From NCBI GenBank assembly GCA_025331435.1, contig JAIWNI010000138.1, positions 1-63,704 on the forward strand: DNA of 63,704 bases, in the 5' to 3' direction. The position numbers were made by a program, and so were the translations under genes. The notes beneath the pieces were generated by a model. It was given only the letters and a program-made list of their open reading frames with translations, was not told the DNA's origin and ran no database searches. Positions 34,402-45,888 of this stretch are shown here, piece after piece. The stretch is from Choanephora cucurbitarum (Eukaryota; Mucoromycota; Mucoromycetes; Mucorales; Choanephoraceae). Position 1 is the first letter of the stretch. Each line of letters opens with the position of its first letter.

Positions 34402-36207
34402 ATGGCATTTTCTTCAGCACTTGTCCTGACTGATCTCAATGACTACATTGCTCCTTCTCAAGCATGTATTAAACCAGTTGAAGTTCAGAAATCAGAAGAC
34501 AAAGGACCTGTAAGTATATATGGCACAACCAAGATCAACATCAAAACTGATATTCCGTAGTCTGAAATCAAAGTAGATACCGAAGGCACCTATTACGAGA
34601 TCTCTCAAGACGGAGGAGAAGAAAAACTAGAGAAAGCTTCTATTTCTCTAAACGATTGTTTGGCATGCAGGTAATAACATACATTTGAGGCATCTGCTTG
34701 CTGACTCATACGCTTACTCTAGTGGCTGCGTCACATCAGCAGAAAGTGTATTGATCTCGATGCAATCTCAGGATGAACTCTTCAAGATCCTTCAACAGAA
34801 CAAGGTGGCCATTGAACAAAACCAACCTCAAGACTACCGAACGATCGTCATTTCTATCAGTCCTCAATCAAGAGCCTCATTAGCAGCCAAATACAAACTC
34901 TCTCTTATCCAAGTACAACGCAGACTGGTCTATTTCTTCAAGCACTTCTTGGGCGTTCATCATGTGTTTGATACATCATTCACACAAGACTTGTCTCTGG
35001 TCGAATCTGCTCGAGAATTCGTAGATCGTTTTAAGCATTATATGGAAAATGGCGGTGATGTACTAGAGGCAGCTATGCAACAAGCAGATGCTGAAAAGAA
35101 CAATGAAGAACCTGATGGCAACAGAAGAGGAAGGGTCAGAAGAAAAGCAAAGGCAGCTGAAGTTGTTCATCAGCATGTTCCTATGTTGGCTTCTTCTTGT
35201 CCTGGTTGGGTATGTTACGCTGAAAAGACACATGGCGAAGTCTTGCCGTTGATCAGTACCACCAAATCACCTCAACAGATGATGGGCTCACTGGTAAAAG
35301 ATTATTTTGCAAAGAAATCTGGATTGACGTAAGGACATTTGATCTGACAACAAGTAGGCATGTTTACTTAACCTATTCGATAGACCTAATCAAATCTATC
35401 ATGTTACCGTGATGCCATGTTATGATAAGAAACTAGAAGCCAGTCGACCTGATTTCTTTTTAGAAGAGTTTGATACAAGAGAAGCCGATTGTGTACTGAC
35501 AACAAGTGAAATCGACACCATGGTCAGGGAACACAACATGGACTTTACACAGTTGACAGAAAGCCCTATTGATGATCTATTCAACAAATTCAGTTCTGAC
35601 ATGGCGTATGGTGTTCCTGGATCTTCATCAGGTGGTGCACTAGAGTATGTCTTGGCCACAGCTGCTCGAGAACTCTTTGGGATCACAGATGCACCTCAAG
35701 ATCCCTCTCTCTCGTCTGGTCGAGTGATTGTAAAGACAGGCAAGAATGCAGATGTCAAGGAGTACTTCTTGCAAGCAGACGATGGACGTATCTTGTTACG
35801 ATTTGCTACAGCCTATGGGTTCCGTAACATTCAGAATATTGTGCGTAAGATCAAGACAGGCAAATGCAACTATCATTTTATTGAAGTGATGGCCTGTCCT
35901 GGTGGTTGTGTCAATGGTGGAGGACAGTTGCCTGCTCAGGTGGAGATGAATGTAAAGGATTGGGTGAGCCATGTAGAGTCAATCTATCGTTCAGCACAGG
36001 GTATTAGACCAGAAGAGAATGAGACGATTAAGGCCATTTACAAGTAAGTTGTTGTTTTTCATAAGTATAGGTATGTATGTTTACTGATGCTCTCACTTTA
36101 GTGAATGGATTGTAGATCCTACATCGGAAAGAGCGCGTCAACTGTTACATACACAATATCATGCAGTCACTCAAGACTTTGGTAATCCTTTAGCTACTAA
36201 ATGGTAG
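34402..36207 (+). CDS. NAR1: Cytosolic Fe-S cluster assembly factor NAR1 (529 aa)
   Basis: Exons 34402-34509, 34561-34670, 34723-35328, 35384-36043, 36102-36207; all introns are GT-AG and the sum is 530 codons. It is an iron-only-hydrogenase-like protein of the CIA machinery that hands [4Fe-4S] clusters to cytosolic and nuclear apoproteins. The N terminus has the family start [17 protein letters not shown] and the ferredoxin-like motif CLACSGC, whose SGC is assembled across intron 2. The hydrogenase-like core has [36 protein letters not shown] and [15 protein letters not shown], which hold the second cluster. An insertion with a basic patch ([12 protein letters not shown]) follows residue ~190. 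The length suits the family. It ends 450 bp from the convergent ATG101 gene. Confidence 0.96.
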
Positions 36208-36660
36208 ATTTATTCCCTTTCTCTCTCAAAAAAAAAGGCTGGAGAGAGGTGTTGTACATACTACATAACCAATGATGTTTATAGAAAAAAAAGTGGGAGG
36301 GGTTTTCTTCCCTTCTTTAACATGGAAGCATTGAAAAATAAACTGTTTAGATATCAATATGTTCATTCATATGACATATTATCACACAATAAAATAAATG
36401 TATAACAAAATGTTTATGAAAGCAGGACTCTATCTATAGCTCATGTTGGTCAATTCAAGCTACCACTCTAGCTACAGTGAAAAAAAAAAGTATATTGAAA
36501 AAAAAAAGGAGGGGGAATCATAGCTTATTGACTATAAAATAACTTTATAAGGCAAATGCGGCTTGTACATGTCTACTAAAGACTAGAATATGCTTGAGGT
36601 ACCTACTGTTGGTTATAGAAACCCACAGGAAATCAAGATGGGCTACAAGTCTATCCCATT
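36208..36660. other. Convergent intergenic region
   Basis: 3' regions of NAR1 (plus) and ATG101 (minus), with A-rich tracts and AATAAA-like signals (for example near 36389). No gene seen. Confidence 0.6.
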
Positions 36661-37657
36661 TTATTCGTCGCTCTTTCGATCCACTCTGGACACAGAACTC
36701 TGACTATGGACAGTTGAACTACTACGACTGGCATAAGGTCCCTGTATAGATCGTTCAATGGTAGGCGCATCTGTCACTAACATTCGCTTCATCATCGTAT
36801 TCCAACTTTCAGCTTGAGATTGTACTGCAACCTAACAATAGCACCATGAATCTCTTGTCAGTTTGATCAGTACAGATAGTCTACCTGATAAGGGAATGGG
36901 TTGCCTTCTGTTGTGGTGATAGAAGGTATATGTTCCTTAAATTCATTCACAATCTGTAAGATCCTCAGTAGATTCTGTGTAAATTGATTCTCGACTGATT
37001 TGTTACTCTTGACTATATACCTTTTTCAGTGTCATGCTATCTGCTTTTGCTGTTCATGCCTTACCTTGTTCGGTCATGGGCGATGGTGCTAAATTCAAGG
37101 TGATTGTCCATTGTTCCCAGCATACATATTCCTCTGATTTCGAGAATTGAAACCAGTTCTTCTTTAATCTCTTTTCATAAAACAAGATAGCTACCTTTAG
37201 ACCGTCTTAGCGTCATTTCCAGTACACACCATGATTTTGTTTCTTTTACCTTGCCTTGTTTGATATGCGTTGTGTTGTGTAGAAACTCGACTGTCTTTTC
37301 CTCGATCAACTTCTCGACATCGATATTATCTGTAATAGACTTTTTTTTTTGGAGAGGTTATACCTTAAAGGATTCTCGAGATATCTTTGATAAAATCACT
37401 TACTACTGTCGTATTCAGCACTCGAAGTTCACGGGGTATCACATTAGCCAGTAGTCGATGAAAGAAGATAGAATGTAAAAGACCTTTTATAAAGTGAGTT
37501 GGATATTAGAAAGTAGATGTGTTTCCTACCTCGTAATACATCTTTGACTTGATTTCTGGGTAAAAATGTCTATAGTGTAAGTCAACATGAGCCTATGTCT
37601 CAAATCATGCACACAATGACTTGCCATCTCTAAGCTAAACTCTTGTGTGGTGGTCAT
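36661..37657 (-). CDS. ATG101: Autophagy protein ATG101, HORMA domain (210 aa)
   Basis: Eight exons on the minus strand: 37657-37625, 37569-37530, 37483-37404, 37339-37250, 37194-37065, 37040-37021, 36953-36885, 36831-36661. The sum is 211 codons with consistent phases. Landmarks of the family: QVKDVLRGLLHSIFFHR, DVEKLIEEKTVEFL, LFYEKRLKKNWF, WEQWTITLNL and ITTTEGNPFPYQ. ATG101 binds ATG13 through HORMA domains and stabilises the ATG1/ULK initiation complex. Intron 1 uses a GC donor (ATG|GCAAGT at 37624) and exon 6 is only 20 nt. A Ser-rich tail (SRSSSTVHSQSSVS) follows the domain. The start ATG at 37657 lies 86 bp from the terminus of the FPGS-type gene, which lies upstream on the same strand. 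Human ATG101 has a similar length (218 aa). Confidence 0.92.
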
Positions 37658-37742
37658 TATATCTCAAAAAGCGCAAAAAAAAAAAGTAATAAAGAGAGAG
37701 AGAAATTTATGCTTATCATAAAATGAAGCTCAGCCAACGAAT

Positions 37743-39395
37743 TTATTGTGGTTCAAAACCTAATACAGTCAATGTATTTCCAACCATAATAAGACTACCT
37801 GTAGTCAACACTTGAACTGGTGTCTTACCCTGATTGGATAGATGGACGGCAAAATCAACAGCATCTTCAATGGTAGGAACTACATGTATATGGCCAGAGT
37901 CAAATCCAGGCACTTGTTCCATCCAGCTCTTGGCCAACCATTGTTGCACAGAACTTGCTTCATCCACAGAGACAGTATGGTTCGTGTTATCGGTTGTGTA
38001 TCCTTCACGGTAGGTAATGTTGGTAGTAAAGACCACATGATCAAATTGAACATCTGGCTGAATGTCTGAAATAACCTGTAACAGACGACTGCTATCACGA
38101 CCATGGGTACAGTTAAACACAAGCACACGTTGAGCCGTCTTGGTGGTAGTCATGGTCGATTTAAACCAATCAGCACAGACCTCTAGACTTTCAACTGTAT
38201 GAGCACCATCAAGATACCATGTTGTATTGGATGAGATGGTAGCATATTTTGTATCTTCAATCGCCAACTGTTGTCCTCTGCCTGGCCATTTGACTAGAGC
38301 CAGTCCTTTCTTGAATCCCTCAGGCACATCTTCTTCTGGTCTGAATTGGATGCCACGCACTCTTTGAAGCCATATCTTACATAGCTCAATAGCCGTTAAT
38401 GCATTGTATTTCTGATGCACACCAGCCAATCCTTTTTTTTACAGGTATTAAGCATTGTATCCTTCTTTCTTTGTCTCTCTCTCTATTTACCTATTTCAAT
38501 ATGATCTAATTTAGAGATATCCTTTGCATACAATACAGTCAATGGCGCCTTCTTTTCTTCTGCACGCTTCTTGACTACATCCATGGCCAAGGGAGGTTGT
38601 TCAAAAGAGACGACTGGAACATGAGGCTAAACAAGAATATTAAGATAAACCAAAACGACACTGTCTCTCTAGTTTTACCTTCATAATGCCTGCTTTATGC
38701 CATGCAATCTGATCAATGGTATCACCCAAGACAGAGACATGATCTAGACCCAGTGCAGTAATACCACAGACCACAGGCTTCTCAATCACATTGGTCGAAT
38801 CATATTCACCCCCCACACCCACCTCAAGAATCGCACAATCGACCTTTTCTTCCACAAACGCATGCAAGGCCACCAAGGTCAGATATCGAAAGTAAATAGG
38901 CTTATCAGGGTGTTCACGCTGCTGTCTCAGATCGTCTTTGTCAAACACGGTTGTCTTGGTGGCCTCCAATCGTTCCCACACATCTTGAGAGTACTTGGCA
39001 AACTTTTCTTCACTGAGAGGCACACCGTTGATGCGGATACGTTCACGTACAGCCACCAAGTGAGGTGAAGTAAACAAGCCTGTCTTGATCTGACCATAGT
39101 GATGGAGGATCGACTGAGTCAAGGCACTGGTGGATCCCTTTCCTTTGGTGCCTGTGACGTGGATCAAGTTGAGTTTATCAAAGTCTTTGGGTTCATATCC
39201 AATACGCTTAAAATACACTCGCATTTCAGGTAGACTTTGATGGTTCATACGGGGACCTGCCTTTCGGAGTTGTTCCAGTAGTGAAGCATTACTCTGCAAT
39301 GAATTTAATTTATCAACTGCTTCTTTATAACTAAACATGATACGTGAACTGAATTTGTTGAAAGAAGATGAATTCATAAAGAAAAAGAAAAGCAA
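37743..39395 (-). CDS. FPGS: Folylpolyglutamate synthase (513 aa)
   Basis: Exons 39395-38679, 38626-38491, 38431-37743 (514 codons, GT-AG introns). Mur-ligase-type ATP-dependent enzyme that adds glutamates to folates, keeping them in the cell and in mitochondria for one-carbon metabolism. Visible motifs: the P-loop VTGTKGKGSTSA, GLFTSPHLVAVRERIRING, CAILEVGVGGEYDSTNVI, ITALGLDHVSVLGDTIDQIAWHKAGI, and in the C-terminal domain WYLDGAHT. Three in-frame Met codons lie near the start (39395, 39377, 39338). The segment between them is rich in Ser, Phe, Asn and basic residues and could be a mitochondrial presequence, with the third Met giving a cytosolic form, as known for this enzyme in other eukaryotes. 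Tandem with ATG101 downstream and the MoCF-like gene upstream, all minus strand. Confidence 0.95.
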
Positions 39396-39464
39396 AAAAA
39401 AAAAGATGACAACTGATGCGCCAATGAAATGCGAGGATCTCTTTTTTTCTTTTTATGTGATCAT

Positions 39465-40347
39465 TTAAAGTTTGCCTTTGACGGTCCAACCTTCAATACC
39501 TTCTATCAATTGTTGACTTATAGCCTTTACTTCAACCTCATCTTTACCCACCACACTCACAACCACACGAGCACCATCTTTGCCTTCTCCCCAATTTGGA
39601 TAACTGCCAATCTTGATCTGTTTCGATTGACATGCCTCTTGAAGCTCCGTCAAGAAATGAGCAATCTGACCTTCATTTCGCTTGGTGGCAATCTGAATAC
39701 GATGATAGGCAGCTGCATGATCACCCAACATCGACTGAAATCGAGGTCTGAGGGATTCCAACAGACCCTCAAATAAGCGAGGAATGCCCGGTAAGACATG
39801 CACGTTCTTATTCACCACCACCACAGGCACCCATAGTTCATTGTGGTGACGGACCTTTTCAGAGGGTTCAGGAAAGGTGGCCATACGCTTTCTTTCTTCT
39901 GTCAGAGACCAATCAGGAAACCTGGACTTGGAAGAAGCTTCCATGCGTTCACATGTCTCTTGATCGAGTTTGAGTGGCAAGTTGAATGTCTTGGCCAAGG
40001 CTGCATAAGTAATGTCGTCATGGGTGGGTCCGATGCCTCCACTGGTGAAGACCAAGTCATGTTTGTTGGAGAGACGTCGAATGGTTTCTTCAATAGCTTC
40101 ATAGTCATCAGGAATGACCTCCACACGTTTTAGATCGATACCCAATTCAAACAGATAGTTGGCTGTGGCTATGAGTAAATGAACGATAAAAAAAAGAGAG
40201 TCTATATAACTTACCTAAGAAATAAGCATTGGAATCGCGTGTCTTGCCATTCAGAATCTCATCACCAATAATACAACAAGCAGCAGAAAATGAACGTTGA
40301 CTCATCCTAAAAGGTTTTAAAGTTTGCTTTAAAAAAGTGGTCAACAT
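39465..40347 (-). CDS. MoCF/CinA-like molybdopterin-binding domain protein (278 aa)
   Basis: Exons 40347-40215 and 40168-39465, joined by a GT-AG intron (279 codons). It has the MoCF_biosynth fold: ACCIIGDEILNGKTRDSNAYFL at the start, VIPDDYEAIEETI, and LVFTSGGIGPTHDDITYAALAKTF, the signature loop shared by MogA/MoeA/CinA proteins and the N-terminal part of FAD synthases. A second short domain follows (IATKRNEGQIAHFL...IGSYPNWGEGK). Fungal homologues of this standalone type are annotated as molybdopterin-binding or FAD-synthase-like proteins; the substrate is not established. The N-terminal ~15 residues (MLTTFLKQTLKPFRM) are basic and amphipathic and may target mitochondria; a second Met (residue 15) is an alternative start. 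It sits 70 bp upstream of the FPGS start. Confidence 0.88.
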
Positions 40348-40417
40348 TGATAAATGTAAAAAAAAAAAAAATTAAAAAAAAAAGAAAGACGGTTCATGCG
40401 TCATGAATTTCCTTTTA

Positions 40418-41842
40418 TTAAGCTAGACTACTTGGAGGATATCGATTATCACTAGAAGAAGGTGTAAATGGTGGTGGTGGGTGAATGAGAGGTACCATCA
40501 GATGGCCTGTAGCATCTTCCTGTAACTGAGGTACCCATTCTCGGTTAGGATGATCCAATTCGAAATCAACAGGACTACCAGGCTCCCAATTGCAATCACT
40601 TCCATTAGGCGAATGACTCCCAGACGGACTCGGTAAGGGTGATTCATCCGGTCGAATGAACTTGGGCATCTCTGCATTCTCTTCTGTCATGAATGGGATC
40701 TGTAATTTGGGTGGTAAATGGGAGGAAGTGGGCATGGTACTGATATACAGAGGCAGTCGAATCACATAGGGGTGAATCAACAGTTGAGATAGATCTGATA
40801 GATCAGGCTGATAGAAATAACCAGAGACGACCACCAAGATGTCGTAGGTGATATCAATGTATTTGCCAAAATGACTTTGTGTGGTGGGTGTACAGGAAGA
40901 AGGGATTCGTAAAGGACAGACGATGGTACGATCGTCGGCATATTTTGGTATTGAGATATAGCAGGATTCAGTCACTAAAGATCGTTGTTTGTGATGATAG
41001 GAGGGTCCAGATGACACAACAGGCAAATCGGGGGGATGATGAAGTGAAGTGACGGTCGAGAGCAGGAGGGTGTGCACCTGATGAAGGGTATGAGGTGAAT
41101 GATTTCTGACGACCAGCTTGACTGAACATAAATCACCTATTAATCATCGTCGTCATTAATGAATCTATAAACTATCTTGTTATTCTTACCTGGACAGAAA
41201 GATGCACTGGATAGATTGGCTGTGATATGGATATAGTCCTCTTGTTGGTCAAATTGAATCCGCTTTTCCTTTTTTGGATGAGTGTGTTCTTCAAATGTGA
41301 CAAGTGGTAAATAAGTAAGAGGAACTATACTGGTTGATTTTGTCTGTAGTATGTCTTGTTCAAGGTATTCAAGTACACCCTGAAGTGAATATTCAATCTT
41401 ATGGCCCAGATAGGCATCTTTGATACTGGGTGGATAGTTAAGATGGGCTGGTAATTGAATGGCAAACAGATAGATATGACTGCCTGAGTCTAACTGTTGA
41501 CTATCTACATCCTATATATAAGTAAACATATAAAGGATGATTTTATAATACACTTTGCCTTCTTTAGGTTTCCAGACACAGGATTCCACAAGAAACAAGA
41601 CAGAAGGTGTCTTCTTTTCCCATTCTTCACATTTGAATTTGACAGAAATTGATTTGGCTTTCATAGGCTTATCCAACAATAACCTTACACTTCCTTCGAT
41701 GGATTGTCAGTTCTCGTTCAATTTGCATGATTGTATTACCATTGATAACTGAAGCAGGTCCAAAGGCCACTGTATTGCCTTGTGTTGAAGTGATATCAAA
41801 TTGTTGAATTGGGTTGGATTTAAATACGTTACGAAATATCAT
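40418..41842 (-). CDS. Arrestin-domain (ART-like) protein (423 aa)
   Basis: Exons 41842-41740, 41693-41559, 41504-41190, 41136-40418 (424 codons). The first exons read VFGPASVINGSVRLLLDKP across intron 1 and then KSISVKFKCEEW, the typical N-terminal arrestin sandwich. SGSHIYLFAIQLPAHLNYPPSIKD and later VKLVVRNHS, KYIDITYDILVVVSGYF continue the fold. Such proteins act as adaptors for ubiquitin ligases in endocytosis of membrane transporters. The tail is rich in Pro and Ser (PSPSGSHSPNGSD, HPPPPFTPSSSDNRYPPSSLA); the PP-rich motifs might contact WW domains. Intron 2 appears to use a GC donor (AAG|GCAAAG at 41558). That junction rests on frame and similarity. A divergent spacer of 455 bp separates it from the phosphate carrier. 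Confidence 0.85.
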
Positions 41843-42296
41843 GGAAGAAAAAGAAAAAGAGAATGAACAAATGAAAATTCAAGTCTAAAAATGGAAAAAA
41901 GAAGATGAGTGTTTCAGTTTAGTATAAGCCCAAAGTTGAAAAAAAAAACTATCATCATAGTAGGGTTGGTTTTAATCCACCTTATCTGAAGCTTATACTC
42001 ATCGTCCAATAAATAGTCGTTTAAAGGGCGTTTCTCCTGACTATCTTTGGTAAACAATCAATGGATATATTCTAGAATCTGATTGGCCTAAATGAATACA
42101 AAGCGCATTTGACTGGTTCAATGATTTCAATCGATGATGTTATCATACACCCCCCTAAGCCGCTTCATTTTAAAAAAAAAATTGATAGTGCCTATTTTTT
42201 AAATGTCCGTCCTACAAACATATAGAGGGGGGGAAGGGTAAATACCCTGTCTCTTTTCTTTTTAATTTTTTGCAACTCTCTCTCTCTTTTGCAACC
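41843..42296. promoter_or_regulatory. Divergent intergenic region: arrestin gene / phosphate carrier
   Basis: A bidirectional spacer. The side facing the phosphate carrier has a C-rich patch (ACACCCCCCTAAGCC, near 42150) and a CT-rich leader (CTCTCTCTCTTTTGC, about 42278-42291) directly before the ATG, typical of strongly expressed fungal genes. No gene seen. Confidence 0.5.
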
Positions 42297-43543
42297 ATGT
42301 TCCCTTCTCAACAGGCCCTCAAGAACAACTTCATCGTTCCCTCTCCTGCTACTGACGCTAAGCCTACTGGTGCTAACCTCTATGCTCGTTTTGCTCTTGC
42401 TGGTGCTATCTGTTGTTCCATCACTCACGGTGCCATGTAAGTCATCTCTCCATTTTTTATATGAATGATTGAATCTCATTGCTTATCTGAAATTATAGGG
42501 TAAAAATCATATCATTTTATTATTTAAAAAGAAAACTAAACTTAGGATGATAATAGACACCTGTTGATGTTGTCAAGACTAGAATTCAATTATCCCCTGA
42601 AATTTACAACAAGGTAAGTAAGAAAGAGAGAATGTAGTGTCATGATAATAACAATGATCAAAAGGGTATGATTGCTGGTTTCCGTCAAGTTGTTCAAGCT
42701 GAAGGTGCTGGTGCCTTGTTGACTGGTTTCGGTCCTACTGCTGCTGGTTACTTCTTGCAAGGTGCCTTCAAGTTCGGTGGTTATGAATTCTGGAAGAAGA
42801 CTGCCATTGACTTCATTGGTGTCGAAAAGGCCTCTGAAAACCGTACTGCCATCTACCTCGGTTCTTCTGCTATTGCTGAATTCTTTGCTGATGTTGCTCT
42901 CTGTCCTTTGGAAGCCACTCGTATTCGTCTTGTCTCTCAACCTACCTTTGCTAACGGTCTCCTTGGTGGTTTCGCCAAGATCTTGAAGGAAGAAGGTGCC
43001 ATCAAGGGTTTCTACTCTGGTTTCGGTCCTATCTTGTTGAAGCAAGTTCCTTACACCATGGCCAAGTTCGTTGTTTACGAACGTACTGTGTAAGTATAGA
43101 TATATAGTCAATATGAAAGACATTACTTACTTTTTTTTTATAGTGAGGCTATCTTGAAGGGTATGAACACTCCTAAGGATCAAATTGCTCCTTCTACCAT
43201 GACTGCTGTCAACCTTTCTTCTGGTATTGTTGCTGGTACTGTTGCTGCCATTGTCTCTCAACCTGCTGATACCTTGTTGTCCAAGATCAACAAGCAAAAG
43301 GGTGCTGTTGGTGAATCCCTCACCTCTCGTCTTATCACCATGGCTGGTCAACTCGGTGTCAAGGGTCTCTTCTTGGGTCTTGGTCCTCGTATTGTCATGG
43401 TTGCCACTCTTACTGCTGGTCAATTGTAAGTGTTTTAAATGATTTTATATAGGCGTTTACTCATCTCTTTTTAATTTAGCGCTATTTACGGTGACATTAA
43501 GCGTGTCTTGGGTGCTACTGGTGGTGTTGAAATTGCCAAATAA
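42297..43543 (+). CDS. MIR1: Mitochondrial phosphate carrier (322 aa)
   Basis: Exons 42297-42436, 42499 (one nucleotide), 42557-42613, 42665-43089, 43144-43425, 43480-43543, 323 codons. Inner-membrane solute carrier importing phosphate for ATP synthesis. It has three carrier repeats: [12 protein letters not shown] (PxD motif 1), [14 protein letters not shown] (repeat 2, PLE), and [16 protein letters not shown] (repeat 3, PAD), with [29 protein letters not shown] between repeats 1 and 2 in pieces. The encoded GAM|TPVD join needs an extra G: the model places it as a 1-nt exon between two canonical introns (42437-42498 and 42500-42556). Codon use is strongly biased (CT-ending, few rare codons), unlike the neighbours, which fits high expression. 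CT-rich leader before the start. Confidence 0.94.
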
Positions 43544-43739
43544 GTTTTGATCCCTATTGAGTTGCATACCCCTCTCTCTCCCTTATATTGTGTGTTAGGG
43601 GGGGATTTATAAATAAAAAAAAAAGAGAAAAGTTACAATTTAGAATTTTGTTTAGAAATCTGACTTTAAATAAGAATACGTATTTTCTCTTGGTTTTTTT
43701 TTTTTTTTTTTATCTTTCTTTCATTTTTTTATATACATT

Positions 43740-44530
43740 ATGAGTATAAACTGGGTTATGTTAACACAAGATGGAAGGACACCTATTCCTTTACCACAAG
43801 AAAAGATGTTCTTTACACAATCTGATGTCAAGTTGGTATTAGACTGCAATGAAAAGTAAGTAAAAGAAAGAGAGAGAGATTGATGGCTGCTATTGATGAA
43901 ACACACCTCCTCTAGTGAAGCAGGTTATCCAGGACATGCAGAGTAAGTTGTAATAAGAAAATGAAACAAGGATGATATTGATGATCATTTCAAGAGGGTA
44001 TTTTGAATCCAATAAGGGAACAGTGATTCTATCCAATCAGAGGGTAAATAGAGACTATAACTAAATCACACCATATCAACAAAAGACAGTATAGATCATC
44101 TACCTTGCAGAACACCCTTCAGATCAATTCAAGAATCTGAATATACCTATCTTGAATCTAAAGCAATGGAAATTGGAACAACCTTGGTTTGGGGCTAATT
44201 ATATTTCCGGTGTGGTCATTCCAGTAAAGTCATTCAAGTTATTCATTTTATAAATACTTATATATAATTTATAAAGGTGCCTCAAGGTGGATTAACAAGA
44301 CAGAGTCAATTGAAATTAACATTTAATGAAGGAGGTAAACATTGGATATAAAATAAAGGATGATTATCATGACTGATACTTTGGAATGATTAGGTGCCAT
44401 TGAATTCACTACCATTTTGCGTAGTTTATTAGAACGTATAGGTGAATCCAATGAAGTACCTAGGGAATATGAACCTTTACCTGCTTATCCATCATCAGAT
44501 CATGATTTACCACCTCACTATTCAGCTTAA
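43740..44530 (+). CDS. WBP2-like GRAM-domain protein (171 aa)
   Basis: Exons 43740-43855, 43916-43942, 43995-44043, 44095-44223, 44277-44334, 44394-44530 (172 codons, GT-AG introns). The GRAM/PH-like domain covers most of the length: MSINWVMLTQDGRTPIPLP at the start, then SNKGTVILSNQRIIYLA, FGANYISGVVIPVPQGG and LTFNEGGAIEFTTIL. It resembles WW-domain-binding protein 2 and the fungal UPF0664 stress-associated proteins. The tail contains the Pro/Tyr motifs YEPLPAYPSS and LPPHYS; PPHY is close to the PPxY ligand of WW domains such as those of Rsp5-type ligases. It ends 20 bp before the convergent zinc-finger gene stop. Confidence 0.88.
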
Positions 44531-44550
44531 TTATTTTTATTTTTTTTTTT

Positions 44551-45354
44551 TTAACCAAAAGTAGAGACAATATGGGCTAACTGAAGTAAACCACTATTTT
44601 TTTCTTTTTCTTCTTTATCTTCTTCTTGTTGTTGTGCGGGATGAAGTAATGTATATGGGAAATGGGTGTTTTCTGGCCTTGTGAAAGTCAAGGGACGATG
44701 TTGATAGAATAAATTAGGCTTCTTTTGAGTGGTATGATCATCCATCAGTTGATGAATAGAAGGTAAGGCAGGCATATCTCTGACAGTCTGTCTGACACTG
44801 GAGGGTGTTCTGGCTGTGGATGATAAAGGGAGAGGGAAATGATTAAATCGAACGGGTGGTGGTATGCTGAGTGATTGATGATAATTTGAGAGATGTTGGT
44901 CGATTGTCAAGGGTGGTTCTACTCTGACTGGATCAGATCGAATGCGATGATGAGCATGCAATCGTGGCCTTGGTCTGGCTTCTTCAGCCACACCTCGTTT
45001 CTGTGAGCGTCTTGATTTAGGAGACATGTGTGTACGGTAATGTTGCATCATATTATCCTGACGTGAAAATCTCGATTGACAACCAGGAAATAGACAAGGG
45101 AAATTCTTTTCGCCTGTATGAATTCGATTATGTCTTGCTAAATGACCACTAAAAAAAATGTATACATTTAGAGTGAGTGTGTTATTTCTTAAAATCGAAT
45201 TTTACCTTGTCGTAAAACTCTTATGACATCCAGGTTCTGTACAATGGTATTTTCGCTTTGATTCTTCTATAGGTGGGTTTGGTTCATCATTTGAATTCAA
45301 TAGGCTCACATGTCTTCCTGAGGCATTTTTTACAGACAATAAGCCTTCATTCAT
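44551..45354 (-). CDS. C2H2 zinc-finger transcription factor (248 aa)
   Basis: Exons 45354-45206 and 45148-44551 (249 codons); the intron splits the first finger. Two adjacent C2H2 fingers near the N terminus: CTEPGCHKSFTTRSGHLARH...H and CLFPGCQSRFSRQDNMMQH...H, joined by the TGEKNFP linker. RSGHLARH/RQDNMMQH are DNA-reading helices like those of fungal Mig1/Msn2/Nrg-type regulators that read GC-rich or STRE-like sites; which one is not decided. The rest is low-complexity with basic patches (SPKSRRSQKRG) that may act in nuclear import, ending in an acidic/Gln region (QQQEEDKEEKEK). The target genes cannot be read from the sequence. Confidence 0.88.
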
Positions 45355-45888
45355 ATTTTAAATCAGTGTGGTGAAAAAGGGAAAAAATAAATAAAAAAAT
45401 AAAAAATAGGTTTCAGCCTGTGAGAGTTAAAATAAGGGTTACGATTATAAAAGCAAGTTTTAATATCCGCTACTTACCGCGGAACCCTTTTTTTTTTGGG
45501 GGGGAAAGTAATAGGATATGGAGATTAAAATAAACAAAACAAAAAAGGGGTATGCTTCGTGAAGGGGAAAGAGAGAACGAAAATGATATTGTCCAATCAG
45601 AATCATATAAAAGAGGAATCTAACATAAGGCACAACTCTCATCATAGATCATACTTGCTGACTAACATCAAATGGGTATAGATAATAAGCCAATCAGATT
45701 CATTCAATGATACACTACGATTAGGTATAAAGAGAGAGAGACTATATGGTTTGAGTCATAACCCTCTTCTGTGTCCTGTGTCTCTCTCTCTTTTCCCAAT
45801 TTCATTCCCCGCCCATTTTATTTCCTGTGCACCAACCTTTTTCTTCTTTCTTTCTTTCTTTCTTTCTTGCTTTTTATTGACAATTAGT
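45355..45888. promoter_or_regulatory. Divergent intergenic region: zinc-finger gene / GST gene
   Basis: Contains a G/C homopolymer junction (CCCTTTTTTTTTTGGGGGGGGAAAG near 45486-45508, in parts), a (TTTC)n microsatellite at 45848-45868, and CT-rich leader sequence before the GST start. No gene seen. Confidence 0.5.

Noticed and set aside
42590..43423. Long minus-strand frames opposite the phosphate carrier
   Set aside because: They result from the strongly biased codon use of the carrier gene; the plus-strand protein is unmistakable.
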